In this document: in pieces, positions 24,301-38,136 of the stretch
Layout: every line of letters starts with the position of its first letter
Numbering within the stretch: the first letter of the stretch is position 1
Source of the DNA: Heliocidaris tuberculata
Taxonomy: Eukaryota; Echinodermata; Echinoidea; Camarodonta; Echinometridae
DNA length: 64,000 bases
Direction of reading: 5' to 3'
NCBI GenBank assembly: GCA_025618425.1
Contig: CM046841.1
Span: 5,023,239-5,087,238 of the forward strand
Made by a program: the position numbers and the translations under genes
Notes under the pieces: model-generated
Told to the model about the DNA's origin: nothing
Seen by the model: only the letters and a program-made list of their open reading frames with translations
The model's database searches: none

Positions 24301-25105
24301 TCAACCACAACTCTTCTGAGAGAGCTCCATTGGTTGCCGGTTCGTCAAAGAATCTCATTCAAAATTTTGTTTGTTAATTGTGTATAAATCCTTGAGTAGT
24401 CAAGCTCTTAGTTACAAAACAGAATTACTTCAACTCAAAGTCTAGTCACACAGTCATAGCCTGCGCAGTTCCAGAGATACATTATTGTTTCAAATTCCCC
24501 ATGGCAAAACAAAAATTACTCCGGGTACCGTGCATTTGCTATTAATGCCCCAAAACTGTGAAATAGCCTGCAAATTGAAATTCGAAGCTCTCCATCCCTC
24601 AATGTCTTCATGTTTGTTCGGTTGAAATAATCTATTTTTGTAGAATTAAGTAAAAAGGAGCCCCGAATCAGCGCAGCTGAATATACTTTGCATAGTAGCT
24701 GCGCTATATAAATTTATGCTTATTATTATTAATTCATTTACCCCGTATGCCTTGACGGTGTTGATGAATAAATCTCTGGTGTTCCCTACAGTCATGTTGA
24801 ATTCATCACGATCTTTCAGGATTCTCTCTTCTCCACCAGGATGGTACCACACTGGAAAAAAAACAGAAGAAAAGGTGACGTTTTCAAGTTTATCTTCGGA
24901 TGCTTGATATAATTATGCTTATAGGAAGGGGAGTATACTGAAGGGACATTGTGGTAGTTGCCCCAGAATATTTTGCAAAAATGTGTATTCTACGCAGTTG
25001 ATGCTTCAGAAAACCCCATCCTCATCATCAATGGATTGCGCCTCTGTGCTTAAATGGCACAACCATTACTCATAACATAAAACTAGAAATGTACATATTG
25101 ACATC

Positions 25106-25141
<36 letters not shown>

Positions 25142-28100
25142 GCTTCTTGTATAGCGCCGGTATCCGCCTCTGCTGGGTGCTCATGGCCCTTGCTCTAGAA
25201 TGTCTCACAAATTTAATCTTTTAGTTTTAGTGTTTCAAATTTAGATATTTAATTTTCCATTATCCTTTGTTAGCATTATCATTCTTGAGATGATGTTGTA
25301 GCTTGGGAGAGGTACATGTAAGTCTTGAGGGCCGATATGAAGGAGGACAGGGAATCAGTGCTCTTGATCCATTGAGGAAGGCAATTCCACAGCTTAGGTC
25401 CAGAGATGTAGAAGGCTCTATCTCCCCAGGCTGTGCAACTGAGAGCCTCCGTCAGTAGAGCTTGGTCGGCTGATCTAAGACTACGTGCTGGTTGATGCTT
25501 CATCAGGAGCTCTCAGATGTAGGATGGGAATTAGTCATTAAGTGCTTTAAACACTAAAACTCCAAGTTTGAAGATGATCCTCTGATCCTCAGACATGTAC
25601 AAAATCAACGCGCTACAATTTCACGGTTAAATTAAGGCTCAGCTGAAATTAACATGTTTACAAGCCGTCATCGGGGTTCTTCGTCAAAAAAAAAAAAAGG
25701 GGGGGTGGCAGAGGTTCCACTGGCATATACGCGTAATACTTACGAAGATCCATTTCATGGGCTCTGTTTTGTTGAACAATGTGGCTCTTCCTGTAAGCTG
25801 CATCGAGTATCTTCTGCTTGACTTGTGTGATGCAATCAACATCGAGAACTTTGACATAGTACAGATGCTGTTTATCTCTGCCCACTACTGACAATGTCTG
25901 TAGAATATATAAATGTAATTATCAGTTGTGTGTCGTTCTTATTTCACCAAAGGTCAATACAGAAAATCGGCTTTTGCACAACGTTGTTATTATCCTAAAT
26001 CCAAATGGTATTTACATTTCCATATACAGAAACTTGTCAATTATATCGTAAACCTTTTTTTTCAGACGTTGTTTTCGCAAATGTTTATACATTTCACACC
26101 ACAATCATCACAAAAAAAAACATCATCATCAACATCAATAAAAACATCATCATCACCATCATCATGTACCAGTTTTTCGCTTCCCGTCAGTTTGGTCATT
26201 CAGATACTATTATCTATCCCCATCTGCAAATACATCCAGGTTAAGCATTGTTGATGCAATGTATCCATCCGTGTTGGTACCATTCTTACTCTTACATTTC
26301 AAATGTAAAACTACACGTAATAACTTTACTTTACAACACATAGTTTTCATTTATTATCTTACATCGATAGATAGACAAATAAAACCTAAATTACCAATTC
26401 GTTGAATTCCACTTCTTCCTCCAAGAGACATTCAAAGTTAAGAGAGAAGACGGACTGTCCTGTGGTGATATCAATAGGTCCCTTCTCAACCTGGATCTTA
26501 ATGGACTGGTAGAGCAGGTAAAGTGATTCTGCCACATGCCTCTGAATTTTCACAAAGAACACGAAGCAAAAGTTGAACATGATTACACTTAGGCCTAAGG
26601 GAAAAAATATGTGAATGCGATTCCCCCCTTACTTTTTAGCCCTCCATGGGCTATTTTACTGAGTAAAATAAAACAACATTTTACACCTCAATGAAACTGA
26701 TATGTTCATAACCTCGAAAAAAACACAAAACTTTTACATTTCTCTCATTTTCGTTTATACAAACAAAGTCTGAAGTTACTACCATTTAGTTTTAAAAGTT
26801 GTTATACTTACCCGAAATAGAATGAATATAATGTATCTCTCATAATCATAATAGTGAATAGTTTTTTTTTCTTCGTGGTACTAAATATCGGTATTAAATA
26901 TCGGAATATGTGAATGCGAAAATGCTTTGGAAAAAATAAATCAAGGAAAAGCAAACTGATCAGTCTGTTATTCGAGTTTGTGCTAAATGATATACATGTA
27001 TATTGCACTGTACTGTATTGATTTTCAGAAAGTGGAGTTATATTGCACCCATTCATTGCCAAAGAATGTTCTTGTTGATTTAAATGTCGAGTTCTTAGTA
27101 GAAGTTCAGATATGTGTTTGCATGGTTCATCATATCCCATAACCTGAATTGACTGCACATGGCTTTGACCCTTCAAGCATATCTGAGGCATATTACCACC
27201 ATAATGACTTTAGTGGCGTCTACATTACTTTCATATGTCTTGAGCGTCAGACAATTCTGATCAACTTTCGTATTTCAGTTACCTTCAGGTATTGATACAT
27301 GCAGAGAGAAATCCAGTTGGAGAGAAGTTTTTCAACGATAGTCTCAGTCCTGAAGATCACCGAACACATAAAAGAGATGAATTTTAGAAGTTCTAAGTAT
27401 AAATCAATACCGGTATATGGTAAATTATTGCATTGCTATCATCAGTATCACTTTCTTTAAAGCGCACCATCGTGATTCGTATCAAGTGTGTAGAAATTAT
27501 TCTAAAAATGATATAAGAATAAATGCGAACATTGGTACTCGAAAACTAAGGATATTCAACATTGGTACTCGAAACATGTACTTGGCTTATATTAAAAACA
27601 AGTATTTTATTGCGCGACAGCGTTTAATCCAAGACTACACGCAAATTGCCGGCTCGCTTTTTCTGAGTAAAATTCATGCTGTCATTTCAACAAGTTATTA
27701 TGGTGGATGAGGAATATTAGGTAAAACAAAAAGATAGAGGGATATAACATTAAATGAAAATCAAAATAATTTGATTATATTCGAACAACTGACATAATGT
27801 ATTAAGATTAAGAACATTTTTCTCAAGGTTTAATCAATCTTGATGCAGCAAACCTTTTGAAGAGTGATTTTGCTCTACCACTGTCTGCTCCCTCCTCAAT
27901 ACTTTCTTCCAAGAGCTTAAACAGAGTTCTGCCAAGAAACAGACCAATAAAAAATGAATAATTCCTTTGTCCTCGGAAGAACGATATGGGGAAATGTGAA
28001 AATATATAGGTAAACAACACGTTCAAGTCACGTTATCGCAATTTCCCTTAACATCGACTTAAAAGGCATAATGTTATTATTGGTCAAAATAATTTCTGTC

Positions 28101-31100
28101 TCCTTTCTTATTGTCGACTATAGCAGGAAACTTCTTGAGTTCAAATTTGTCAAATTCGATCCAGAAATTTGTCAACCGAATGCCTTTTCACAGAAATGTC
28201 CATCTTAAGTAATATATATTTTCAGTATTCTATTTGGAAATCAATAGAGTGATCAGAAGAAATTACAATGGTAATAATGACGACATCTTTATTGTATAAA
28301 TTAGTTAAGTAATAAAGTGAAAAATAACTTAAGTATTTACTCAATTTATGAAGGAATACAGCCAGTGAAATACATTATACTTTTCTAATAATTATATTAA
28401 ATGAATATGCTATAATATACTCACTCTGTGAAATACCCAAACTTTCCTTCTGTCACCAAAAGCACAGTAATCAATGATGCGATGTTGACTCTGTGGTAGA
28501 TCAAAGGAAAATGCATTGACAATCCATGTCTTTCTCTGTTTCGACATCCTTTCCCTTATACCCCTCCTGAAAATTTGATCTTATCAACTAAGTTTTGAGT
28601 GCTAACAACCAGCTTTAGTTCGAAAATGCTAATGTTCAGGTGATTTAATCATTTCTTTTTTCATTGTTAATGCATTTTTAAAATTTTGTTAAAGATTTTA
28701 CTGATATTTAACTCATTTAGGAAGAGAGAGGGGGAAAAAGCGAAACAAACAGGGTATTTAGTGAGACAAACCTATCCCGTCTTTGGGACTTTCTCTTTTC
28801 TTCAAGCTGCTTGATGAAATTAGTCAAGAAGTCAGGATTACTGAGTTGTCTGGAGAACGTGACCATGGCTGACTCGAGATCAGAGTTCAAGTACTGCAAT
28901 AAACATAGTGGAAATTATCAAGACTTCTCCAGATATCTATAGAAAACATGCTCATAGATTTGTTTTTCTTCAAATAGATGATTTGTTGAAAGACAAAAAA
29001 TAAAGGCAAATTCATTTTTATTCAGTTTTTCTTTTCCCAGTATTGACAAGTATTCATTACTTCTGAATCGCAGAGAGAAATATAGAGACCCATTACATTC
29101 AGGGATTATTTATAAGAAATTGAGGTGGCTTTAGGAAATGCAAGAAGGACATATCGGGTTGTTGGCTCGGTTTTGTGAATATTTTGAGAGAGAGAGAGAG
29201 CAGTAGAGAAATATCTTATCCCGCATGAAATTGCCGACTGAAATAAAAAAAAAAATAATTTGCACATTAATGATATATAGTTTTATGGCAAATTCAAAAT
29301 GAATCAGTTTATACCTCAGGGTCTGTGGTTGGTGGTAGTATAGCCAATCCAGCAAACATCATATTCTTGGAGTAATCCAGAGCATTTACGAAGGGGACAC
29401 CAAGATGGCTGATCTGATCCTCAACTTCTGACATATCAGCCTGAAGCTCATGGAAAGCTTAAAAAAATAAGACTTAAAATATTGATTATGATTAAACATC
29501 AACCACTCGAGATGACTTTGCCTTTTTGCAATGACATCCTCCGTCATTGCCTTGTTTCCATTCACGTTCTGCATAAAAAAATCTTATTATTCTTATTCCA
29601 CCGAAATCCTATTTGTTTCTAGGTACTTTCCTGATGTTCATTTCCTTTCAGATTTCGTATGCATATTCCTTGACATTTCATCTTGGTCATTAAATATTTA
29701 ATTTTTCACAATCACTCATGCATGACCGTCCAGGGACCATTTTGTCCCTTTTAGGGTTTTTTTCATGCCTTCCTTTCTTCTTGCCTATCTCTACTATCCT
29801 AGATGCTACAGCCTTTTAACAAATTGTTTTAAATAGTGCAAGACTTGCTCTTTAAATTTGTTCTTTTAACATGCCCTTCGAAATTTAATCTTCATACTCT
29901 AAATTTAAATCCGAAATCGGCGACATCAAGAAAGGCTAAATTTCTTTAAATATATTAAAATTGTTCGTCAAAATCACGAAATTTACGGAAATGACGGATT
30001 TTGAAAAATGGGCCATGTATGACATTTTGGACACCATTGTCCTATAAATCTATTATACGTCACATGCTTCGATAGGACTGTCATATAAAAATGAGATTGG
30101 TCTTACAATTATGGCCAAGAAATGCTCTTTCCAATGATACCAAATACGGTACATAAAGAGAGAGAAAAAGCCTAGTGTGCCGTGGTTTACTAGGCGTCAC
30201 GTAAGTATGTCAGTGTGGAAGCCACGTGGGCAGGAGCCTAAGGACATCCATTTGGGTCAGAGCGTGCATCATGGCGTGTGGCTTCATCATTCTATCATGT
30301 CGTCCTCCTACCTTTCCTTATGTAATTCTTTGTTTTCATTCTTCTATCATCTTGTCTTTCTATCTTTGTTTTACCTTTTTTTTATTATATCGTTCTCTTT
30401 CTACCTTTCCTTGTGTTATCCTTTGTTTTCATTATTCTATCATCTTCCAATTTTGAATATGCATTATTTTCTCCTATTTTATTTTTCTATGTCTTTTTAT
30501 AAATGTTATCATTTGTTTTCTCCCTCTCTCATCTTATCTCATGTTTTACCATGCATTTCTTTATTTTTCACCTGTCATCTGCTCAACGAAATAGAAGATA
30601 CGGACCTCATCACCTGATACGATCGCAGTTCTAGTTTTATCTTAATGTAGTCAAGACACGATAGATTTAATGGTTGTAGCACATTAAGGGGTGGGGGAAA
30701 AAAAATTGCTTGTTAGAAAATTGTCAATTCGGAGACATATTTTTAATACGCTTTTCGGCAGATTTGGAGAAATCTTACGTTTCCGCTTGCTAGAAAGTTC
30801 TCGGTTGGGATTCCGGCAGATTCAATTTGACACCCGATTTAAAAAAAAAAAAAAATAATAAAATTATTAATTGAGGATGCCCGTACATCATTTGCCTTAC
30901 CAGTTGGATACTATGAAAACACAAAGGATCGTCTTCATTGAGAAACACAGCAACAAACATTTCAGACTAATGGCCTTTTTTGTAGTCCTGTTTAAAGTTT
31001 TATTGTAATAACGAAAATTTATACTTATGAATTTACAAAAAATTGTTAGTGCCTCTCATCTATTGAACAACTCTGACAATGTTTTGTGATCACATGTGCA

Positions 31101-34100
31101 CATGCAAGCATAATTCTCCGCAAAACCAAGGAAATCAATATAAGAAGAATAAGAAGAGTTCAGTTTCACACCGCAAAGGATATTATTCATGAGAAACAGA
31201 TCACATCATTATTTTACCCGTTTCAATTCGCTGTTGTATTCTCTTTTCTAACATCTCAAACTCCTGGACCCGTTTATTCAATCGCTCATGACTTCGTCTG
31301 TATATGAACGCTCCGATGATGACGAGGATGACGACGGTGATCACAGTAGCCCCAGTCACACCACCAGCGATGGCACCGACATGGAGTGATGGACTAGAGT
31401 ACTTTACATAGCCAGGATAGAATATCAAGTTTCCATGGAAGACCTGTAGGAGTTAGAAAAGGAAATACAAAACTCACAATGACGGCTAGGGCCTAAAAAA
31501 CCGACAGGCCTCAAAACCTGAAAAGATGCAAGAAGAACCTCGAGACCCACGGCCCAAGAAACTGGGAGGTGTACTTGATGTCGGTCTCGTGGGTTGTCCA
31601 TCTATTGGAATAAGTGTTTATTCACACTTTCTACCGTCGCCATCGTTTTTGAAAAACCCAACCAAAGGATAGCGCATATAGTAGCAAAAAATACAAAGCT
31701 GTATAATAATGTAATTTTTGTTTTAATGAAGAAAAAATGAGTTTGTGTTTGTTTGCTTTTCGTTTGTTTACTTTTTATTGTTGTTTTCGGGAGGGATAAT
31801 GAATGCGTATGAAATCAGCAATACTAATACCGTTACAGCTTGTAGATCCTGTGCAGCTCCTTCTTCCACTGTTTCATTTATGTTCCCTGACAGAGTATCC
31901 TTATCTGGTAGCTGACAACGTAGCACATTGAACTCAAGATCGTCAACATCGCAGACTCCATCTGGTCCTAACAAGACTTGAACATCATCCTCCGTGCTTG
32001 CCAAGTTCAAATTCATCCCCTGGGGCAAAAAACACCATAGTGTTTAGCAATTGATAATGGTACCCACACAATAGGAATGTTCTTAGACTTCTCTAAGGCA
32101 TTCGACACTATAGATCATGAAATTCTCTTAAGCAAACTTTCACATTATGGCATAAGGGGCATTGATTCAGACTGGTTTCGAAATTATTTATACGAACGAC
32201 AGCAATATGTCTGTATTGAAAATTGCATGTCGCATTTAAGAAATATTAATTGTGGTGTTCCACAGGGTTCTATTCTAGGCCCTTTACTTTTTATTTTGTA
32301 TATAAATGACTTTCATAGATCATCAAATTCGTTGACTTTTATTATGTATGCAGATGACACTAATCTATTTTTTTCGCATAAAAGCCTAGAAACTTTATGT
32401 AATGTGATTAATTCGGAACTGGATTCAGTTGCAATATGGATTAAGGCTAATAAGTTATCACTAAATCTAGAAAAAAAAAATTACATGTTATTTAGTAATA
32501 CTTTTAACGAACTACCTCATCCGATTTTAATAGATAATACACAAATACAGAAGGTTATTGAAACAAATTAATAAACTCAAATGGTCTTTTCCGCCAAATA
32601 TTCTTTTATCACTATACTCCACACTGGTTTTACCATATCTTAATTATGGAATATTAGCATGGGGAAACAGTGCGGCATGCCTGTTAGACAGAGTTTTTTT
32701 ATTACAGAAAAAGGCTATGCGAATTATAAGTAATGTTAATTATCGCCACCACACAGATGGTCTGTTTCACTCTAATAATGTACTAAAAATTTATGATATT
32801 TATCGCCTCAATCTTGCTGTACTTATGTTTCAGTATCATAACCACGAATTGCCCACTGTCTTCAATAATATATTTACAGTAAATAACGAAATCCATCATT
32901 ATCCCACTAGACAAATCAATCTGTATCACTTGCCAAGAACTCGTACAGCATTAACCCAGAATACTTTTTCATTTACTGCTCCTAAATTGTGGAATTCCCT
33001 CCCTTTAAATATACGAGACAGTATAAGTTTAAGTATGCTCAAACGTAAATTGAAAAAATCACTAATTGCTTTTTACAGTGTAGTAAAATCACGCAAAACC
33101 GTTATAACGCAAACCCGTAATAAATTGACGTCAAAATAGTTAATCGATTACCAGGAGATCACTCTCCGCGCTCCACTGTGCAAGAGAATTTGCACGCAAA
33201 CCCTATGTGAAGGGAGAAGGCATAAACGATTCCAAGATGCGTTCTCAATCTTTAAATTCACAGGGACGGCTTTCAAAGCAAAGGGACGGCTGCAAAAGAC
33301 GACACTTTTAAAGAAAAAATTATACTTGATCAATCTATCCGCGGCGAATTTTTTTTCCCCGTGGCGTTTTGCTATAAATCAATCAAAATCAAAATTCATC
33401 TTTTGCAAGAAGCTGAAAAGAACGCCGGATAGATGCAATGACAGTCGTTGTTTGTCAAATATCCACGTGTGTATGATGACCAACACGGCTGGCGTGGCAG
33501 AAGTACTATAGTATTTCTTTATTTTTCTTCTCTCTATCTTCATCATTCTTTTCTGATGAATTTCTTTGTTTTTCTTCTCACTTTTCTTCTTTTTGTTATG
33601 TATTCCTTTGTTTTTCATCTGTCTTTTTTCTTAATGTATTTCTTTGTTTTTCTTCTCTCTGTCTTCTTTTGATTTCTTAATGCATTTCTTTGTTTCTCTT
33701 CTATCTTCTTTTTTTCCTTATGTATTTCTTTGTTTTTCTTCTCTGTTCTTTTTTCCTTATGTATTTCTTTGTTTTTCTTCTCTGTTCTTTTTCCCTTTTG
33801 TATTTCCTTGTTTTTCTTCTCTCCGTCTTCCTTTCCTTGTGTATTCCTTTGTTTTTCTTCGCTCTTCTTTTTTTCCTTATGTATTCCTTTGTTTTTCTTC
33901 TCTCCGTCTTCCTTTCATTATGTATTTCTTTGTTTTTCTTCTATCTTCTTTATTCCTTATGTATTTCTTTGTTTTTATTCTCCATATCTTCTTTTTATTT
34001 CTTTATGTATTTCTTTGTTTCTCTTCTATCTTCTTTTTTCCTTATGTATTTCTTTGTTTTTTTCTCTCTTCTTTTTCCCTTATGTATTTCTTTCTCTTTT

Positions 34101-37100
34101 TTTTTCTCTGTCTTCCTTTTTTCCTTATGTATTTCTTTGTTTTTCTTCTCTCTGTCTTCCCTTTTTCCTTATGTATTTCTTTGTTTTTCTCCGCTCTTCT
34201 TTTTTTCTTATGTATTCTTTTGGTTTTCTTCTCTCTGTCTTCCTTTTTTCCTTATGTATTTCTTTGTTTTTATTCTCCATATCTTCTTTGTATTTCTTTA
34301 TGTATTTCTTTGTTTTTCTTCGCTCTTCTTTTTTCCTTATGTATTCCTTTGTTTTTCTTCTCTCCTTCTTCCTTTCATTATGTATTTCTTTGTTTTTCTT
34401 CGATCTTCTTTTTTCCTTATGTATTTCTTTGTTTTTATTCTCCATGTCTTCTTTTTATTTCTTTATGTATTTCTTTGTTTCTCTTCTATCTTCTTTTTTT
34501 TGTTATGTATTTCTTTGTTTTTTCTCTCTTCTTTTTCCCTTATGCATTTCTTTGTTGTTGTTTTTTCTGTCTTCCTTTTTTCCTTATGTATTTCTTTGTT
34601 TTTCTTCTCTCTGTCTTCCCTTTTTCTTATGTATTTCTTTGTTTTTCTCCGCTCTTCTTTTTTATTATGTATTCTTTTGTTTTTCTTCTCTTTGTCTTCC
34701 TTTTTTCCTTATGTATTTCTTTGTTTTTCTTCGCTCTTCTTTTTTCCTTATGTATTCCTTTGTTTTTCTTCTCTCCGTCTTCCTTTCATTATGTATTTCT
34801 TTGTTTTCTTCCATCTTCTTTTTTCCTTATGTATTTCTTTGTTTTTATTCTCCATATCTTCTTTTTATTTCTTTATGTATTTCTTTGTTTTTCTTCACTC
34901 TTCTTTTTTTTTCCTTATGTATTTCTTTGTTTTTCTTCTCTCTGTCTTCCTTTTTCCTTATGTATTTCTTTGTTTTTATTCTTTATATCTTCTTTTTTCC
35001 TAATGTATTTCTTTGTTTTTATTCTTTATATCTTCTTTTTATTTCTTTATGCATTTCTTTGGGGGTTTTTTTTCTCTGTCTTCCTTTTCCTTATGTATTT
35101 CTTTGTTTTTCTTCTCTCTGTCTTCCTTTTCAGTATGCACAACACTTGGGTCAAATACGGGCGAACGACTAATAAGAGACTAGGAAAATCGCTGGACCGT
35201 TCGACCTTGCTGTGCGGGGCTTACGTAACAATCAGCAAATATAACGTTAAACCGTTATAACGGTTTTGCGTGATTTTACTACACTGTTTTATGAACATTG
35301 ATCCCTCAGTGATCCTGATGACGATTGTTGTTTACCTGTGTAGCAAAATCTACAGACGAAATGAAACCTTCAAGATCTTGTCCCTTTCCCACCCTCCCGT
35401 CCTAACCCCCACCTGTCACTTTGTCATTCTTGTTAAGTCTTTTGTAAAGTTTACTCCTTTAAAACGTTACTATTTTCCTATTACTATTTCCAGCTTTTTG
35501 TGTTTACAATATTTCTCAATGCTTTCTCTTCGATAGCAAGTGTGTTATGTCTATAATTTGTTTGCTTTCCATGGCCATGTATCTGTCTTCTTTTTTCCCT
35601 TTTATTGGGCATTTTATGCATGATTGCCCAGTCTAGTTCTTTTTATGTACTGTATTCATGCTTTATCTTTTGCCAGGGACCAGCGCTTCTACAAGCTCTG
35701 CTTCTAAGATGGTTTCTGTTTTCATTCTCATTTTCATAAAATTAATCTAATGTAGTCTTCATTGATGTTACTTATTTTTTCTCTCACAAGTCAAACTTTA
35801 ATGCACTTTGTTTTGCTTGTAATGATCGAAAAATGTTTATGCACTAAGTTGTGTTGTCATTTATTTTGAATATTGTCAGTTTCATAATACTTATTGTTAT
35901 ATACTTTGAAAAATGAAAATGTAATGAAATAAAATCTAAATCTGAAATCTGAATCTGAATTACTCCCAAGGAAAAATACGGCAAATGACTCTCACAGTAT
36001 ACTAGCAGCAGTTACTGTTAGGGGTTTTCTATATCTCTGACAGTACTAGGGATACTATTAGCGTAACTGGAAGAGAGTAAAGTACCCCTTACAATGGTCG
36101 TCATATGGAAGCATTATAATTCATGTTCGATTCGTCGGAACTGCTGTACGCACCATACATGACAGTTTAGGAATGGCTTTAGTGTCTTTTCTGCCTCGTA
36201 TAATTATGCTAAACGAATCGAATATTCGAAAACAAAATAACACACATGAATAGCAAAAGGTCGACTTGTATTCCTTGCTTTTCTGATATTACATTTATCA
36301 TCATTACAAAAATATTAAAATAAAATAAATTATTAAGTACGTAGTCATTTCAGTTCATGAACGCAATTAGGTAATATCGTCATGTCGATCACAATAATAA
36401 AATAACATTAAGCACGACCCCAAAATCCAAAAGATCTAAAAATCCATGATAATCCTAAATGACACTCCTTATCTGTTTCCAGGTAAAAATTAACATGTTA
36501 AATGTACTTAAAAACGAAGTTTGTTAACCAAAACTTATTATACTCACCTTAATCTCAAGCCGTTCGTTATTACTCTCATAAATTCTGTCTTGTCCACTGA
36601 AGCTATCATATATAGGGTCTGCGAAGTAATCGATGATGCCACCGGTGACAATGTATCCATCAAAGTCAAAGGTCAGATTTGCTGTCATTACGCCATTTGT
36701 GGCTCGTCTCCTTCTGATTGGCGTAGAAGCGTTAGGAAAGCTTGGCGTTGAACAGAATAGGATCGTATCTGTTCCACTGCAGAGCTAGGGGTATAGGACA
36801 ACATAAATGTAGATTAGTTTAATTCCTTAAAAATACCAGTGTATTCAATGTCGATATGCATATCTCACCATTAAGTGCTGAGAATGAAACAAACTTTTTG
36901 AGAATTAGTTATTTTTGCACAATTGCACAATCAATTTTTTGCTTCCTGTTCTGTAAGGCTATCTCAAAATTACATCATAAATTTACTAAAAAATGAACCT
37001 CGTCAGTGAATGGGAATGAAACAAACTGTTTAAATGGGGTACATAATGTGAACAAAAGTGCTAGTCTCTTCTGTAAATAATCAATCAGCATCCATCACAA

Positions 37101-38100
37101 TTATGTCTATGTCTATGTCTATACATGTCTGGAATTGATTTTGGGGGTAAATTTTACTTTGATTTATATGTTTAGGATAATTACCTCAGAGTTGCTAGCG
37201 TCACTTGCGAGTGACGTAACAACAATCCTAGGTTCCTGAACCAGATCAAATCTTTCTCCTGTTATTTTGATATCAATACCTCCACTGTGTCAAAAGAACA
37301 AAGAATTATTGATTTTTCAAAAATGCAATCGGATGTTTTGTGATACACAGGAGCAAGGAATGGAATTACATATAATCATTTACAAGAAAAGTTATAGCGT
37401 TTACTTATCATTTATTCACATACTGCAGGCCAATGATAAAGCCATCTCATTTATAATTATTGTAGAATTACCTGAAAGAGAAATAGAAGTATGCCAGTAC
37501 GCACATTTTTTTCTTTCCCAAAAAAGTGCTAATGGCCTTCAACTTGTCTTTACAAAACCACATGGTCAATTTTTTTTTTAAATGTGGTTTACACATTGTT
37601 CATATATTTTCATCTTATAATCTGCTAAGCAAATGCTGTTTGATATATTGTATTAATTGAAATATTGCCATATGCGTAGAGTTATATCAATCATAAAACT
37701 ACCCACCAGCTCCAAAAAAAGGTTTTGAAAAAAGAAGTCTTTTTTTCTTACGACATGATAGACTCAGTCCTGTCAATGTTAGTAATCCTTAGATTTGGGT
37801 TGTAAGTAAAGGTGTAGTCCATAAATGTCTTTTCCATTCCATCGAATGTCATGGTCAGGGGTACAGAGATCCTTTCATTTATTGGTATGCCGCTTGTCAT
37901 GCATGTCGCAATCGTGTCTTGAACGATCCTTTAAAAAAAGAGAGACAACAATATACAGACATTATAAAGTTAAGACCTAAAACATAGAAACAGTAATGTT
38001 GTGAATCATTCCGAATTTTACTCTGCAAAGTTTTGATACTTGTGAACGATTGTGGTTGCACTGCTAATCTATTACTAATTGTTTAAGCAATGTGCGCGCT

Positions 38101-38136
<36 letters not shown>

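Noticed and set aside
30177..30617. Plus-strand frame of 146 codons in a plexin intron
   Set aside because: F/L/S-rich translation of a T-rich, CTTTC-type low-complexity stretch, similar in kind to the minisatellite at 33.5 kb.
33644..35260. Open reading frame of 538 codons (and two overlapping ones in the other frames)
   Set aside because: All three plus-strand frames are open over the same pyrimidine-rich minisatellite; products are F/L/S/V/Y repeats with no domain.
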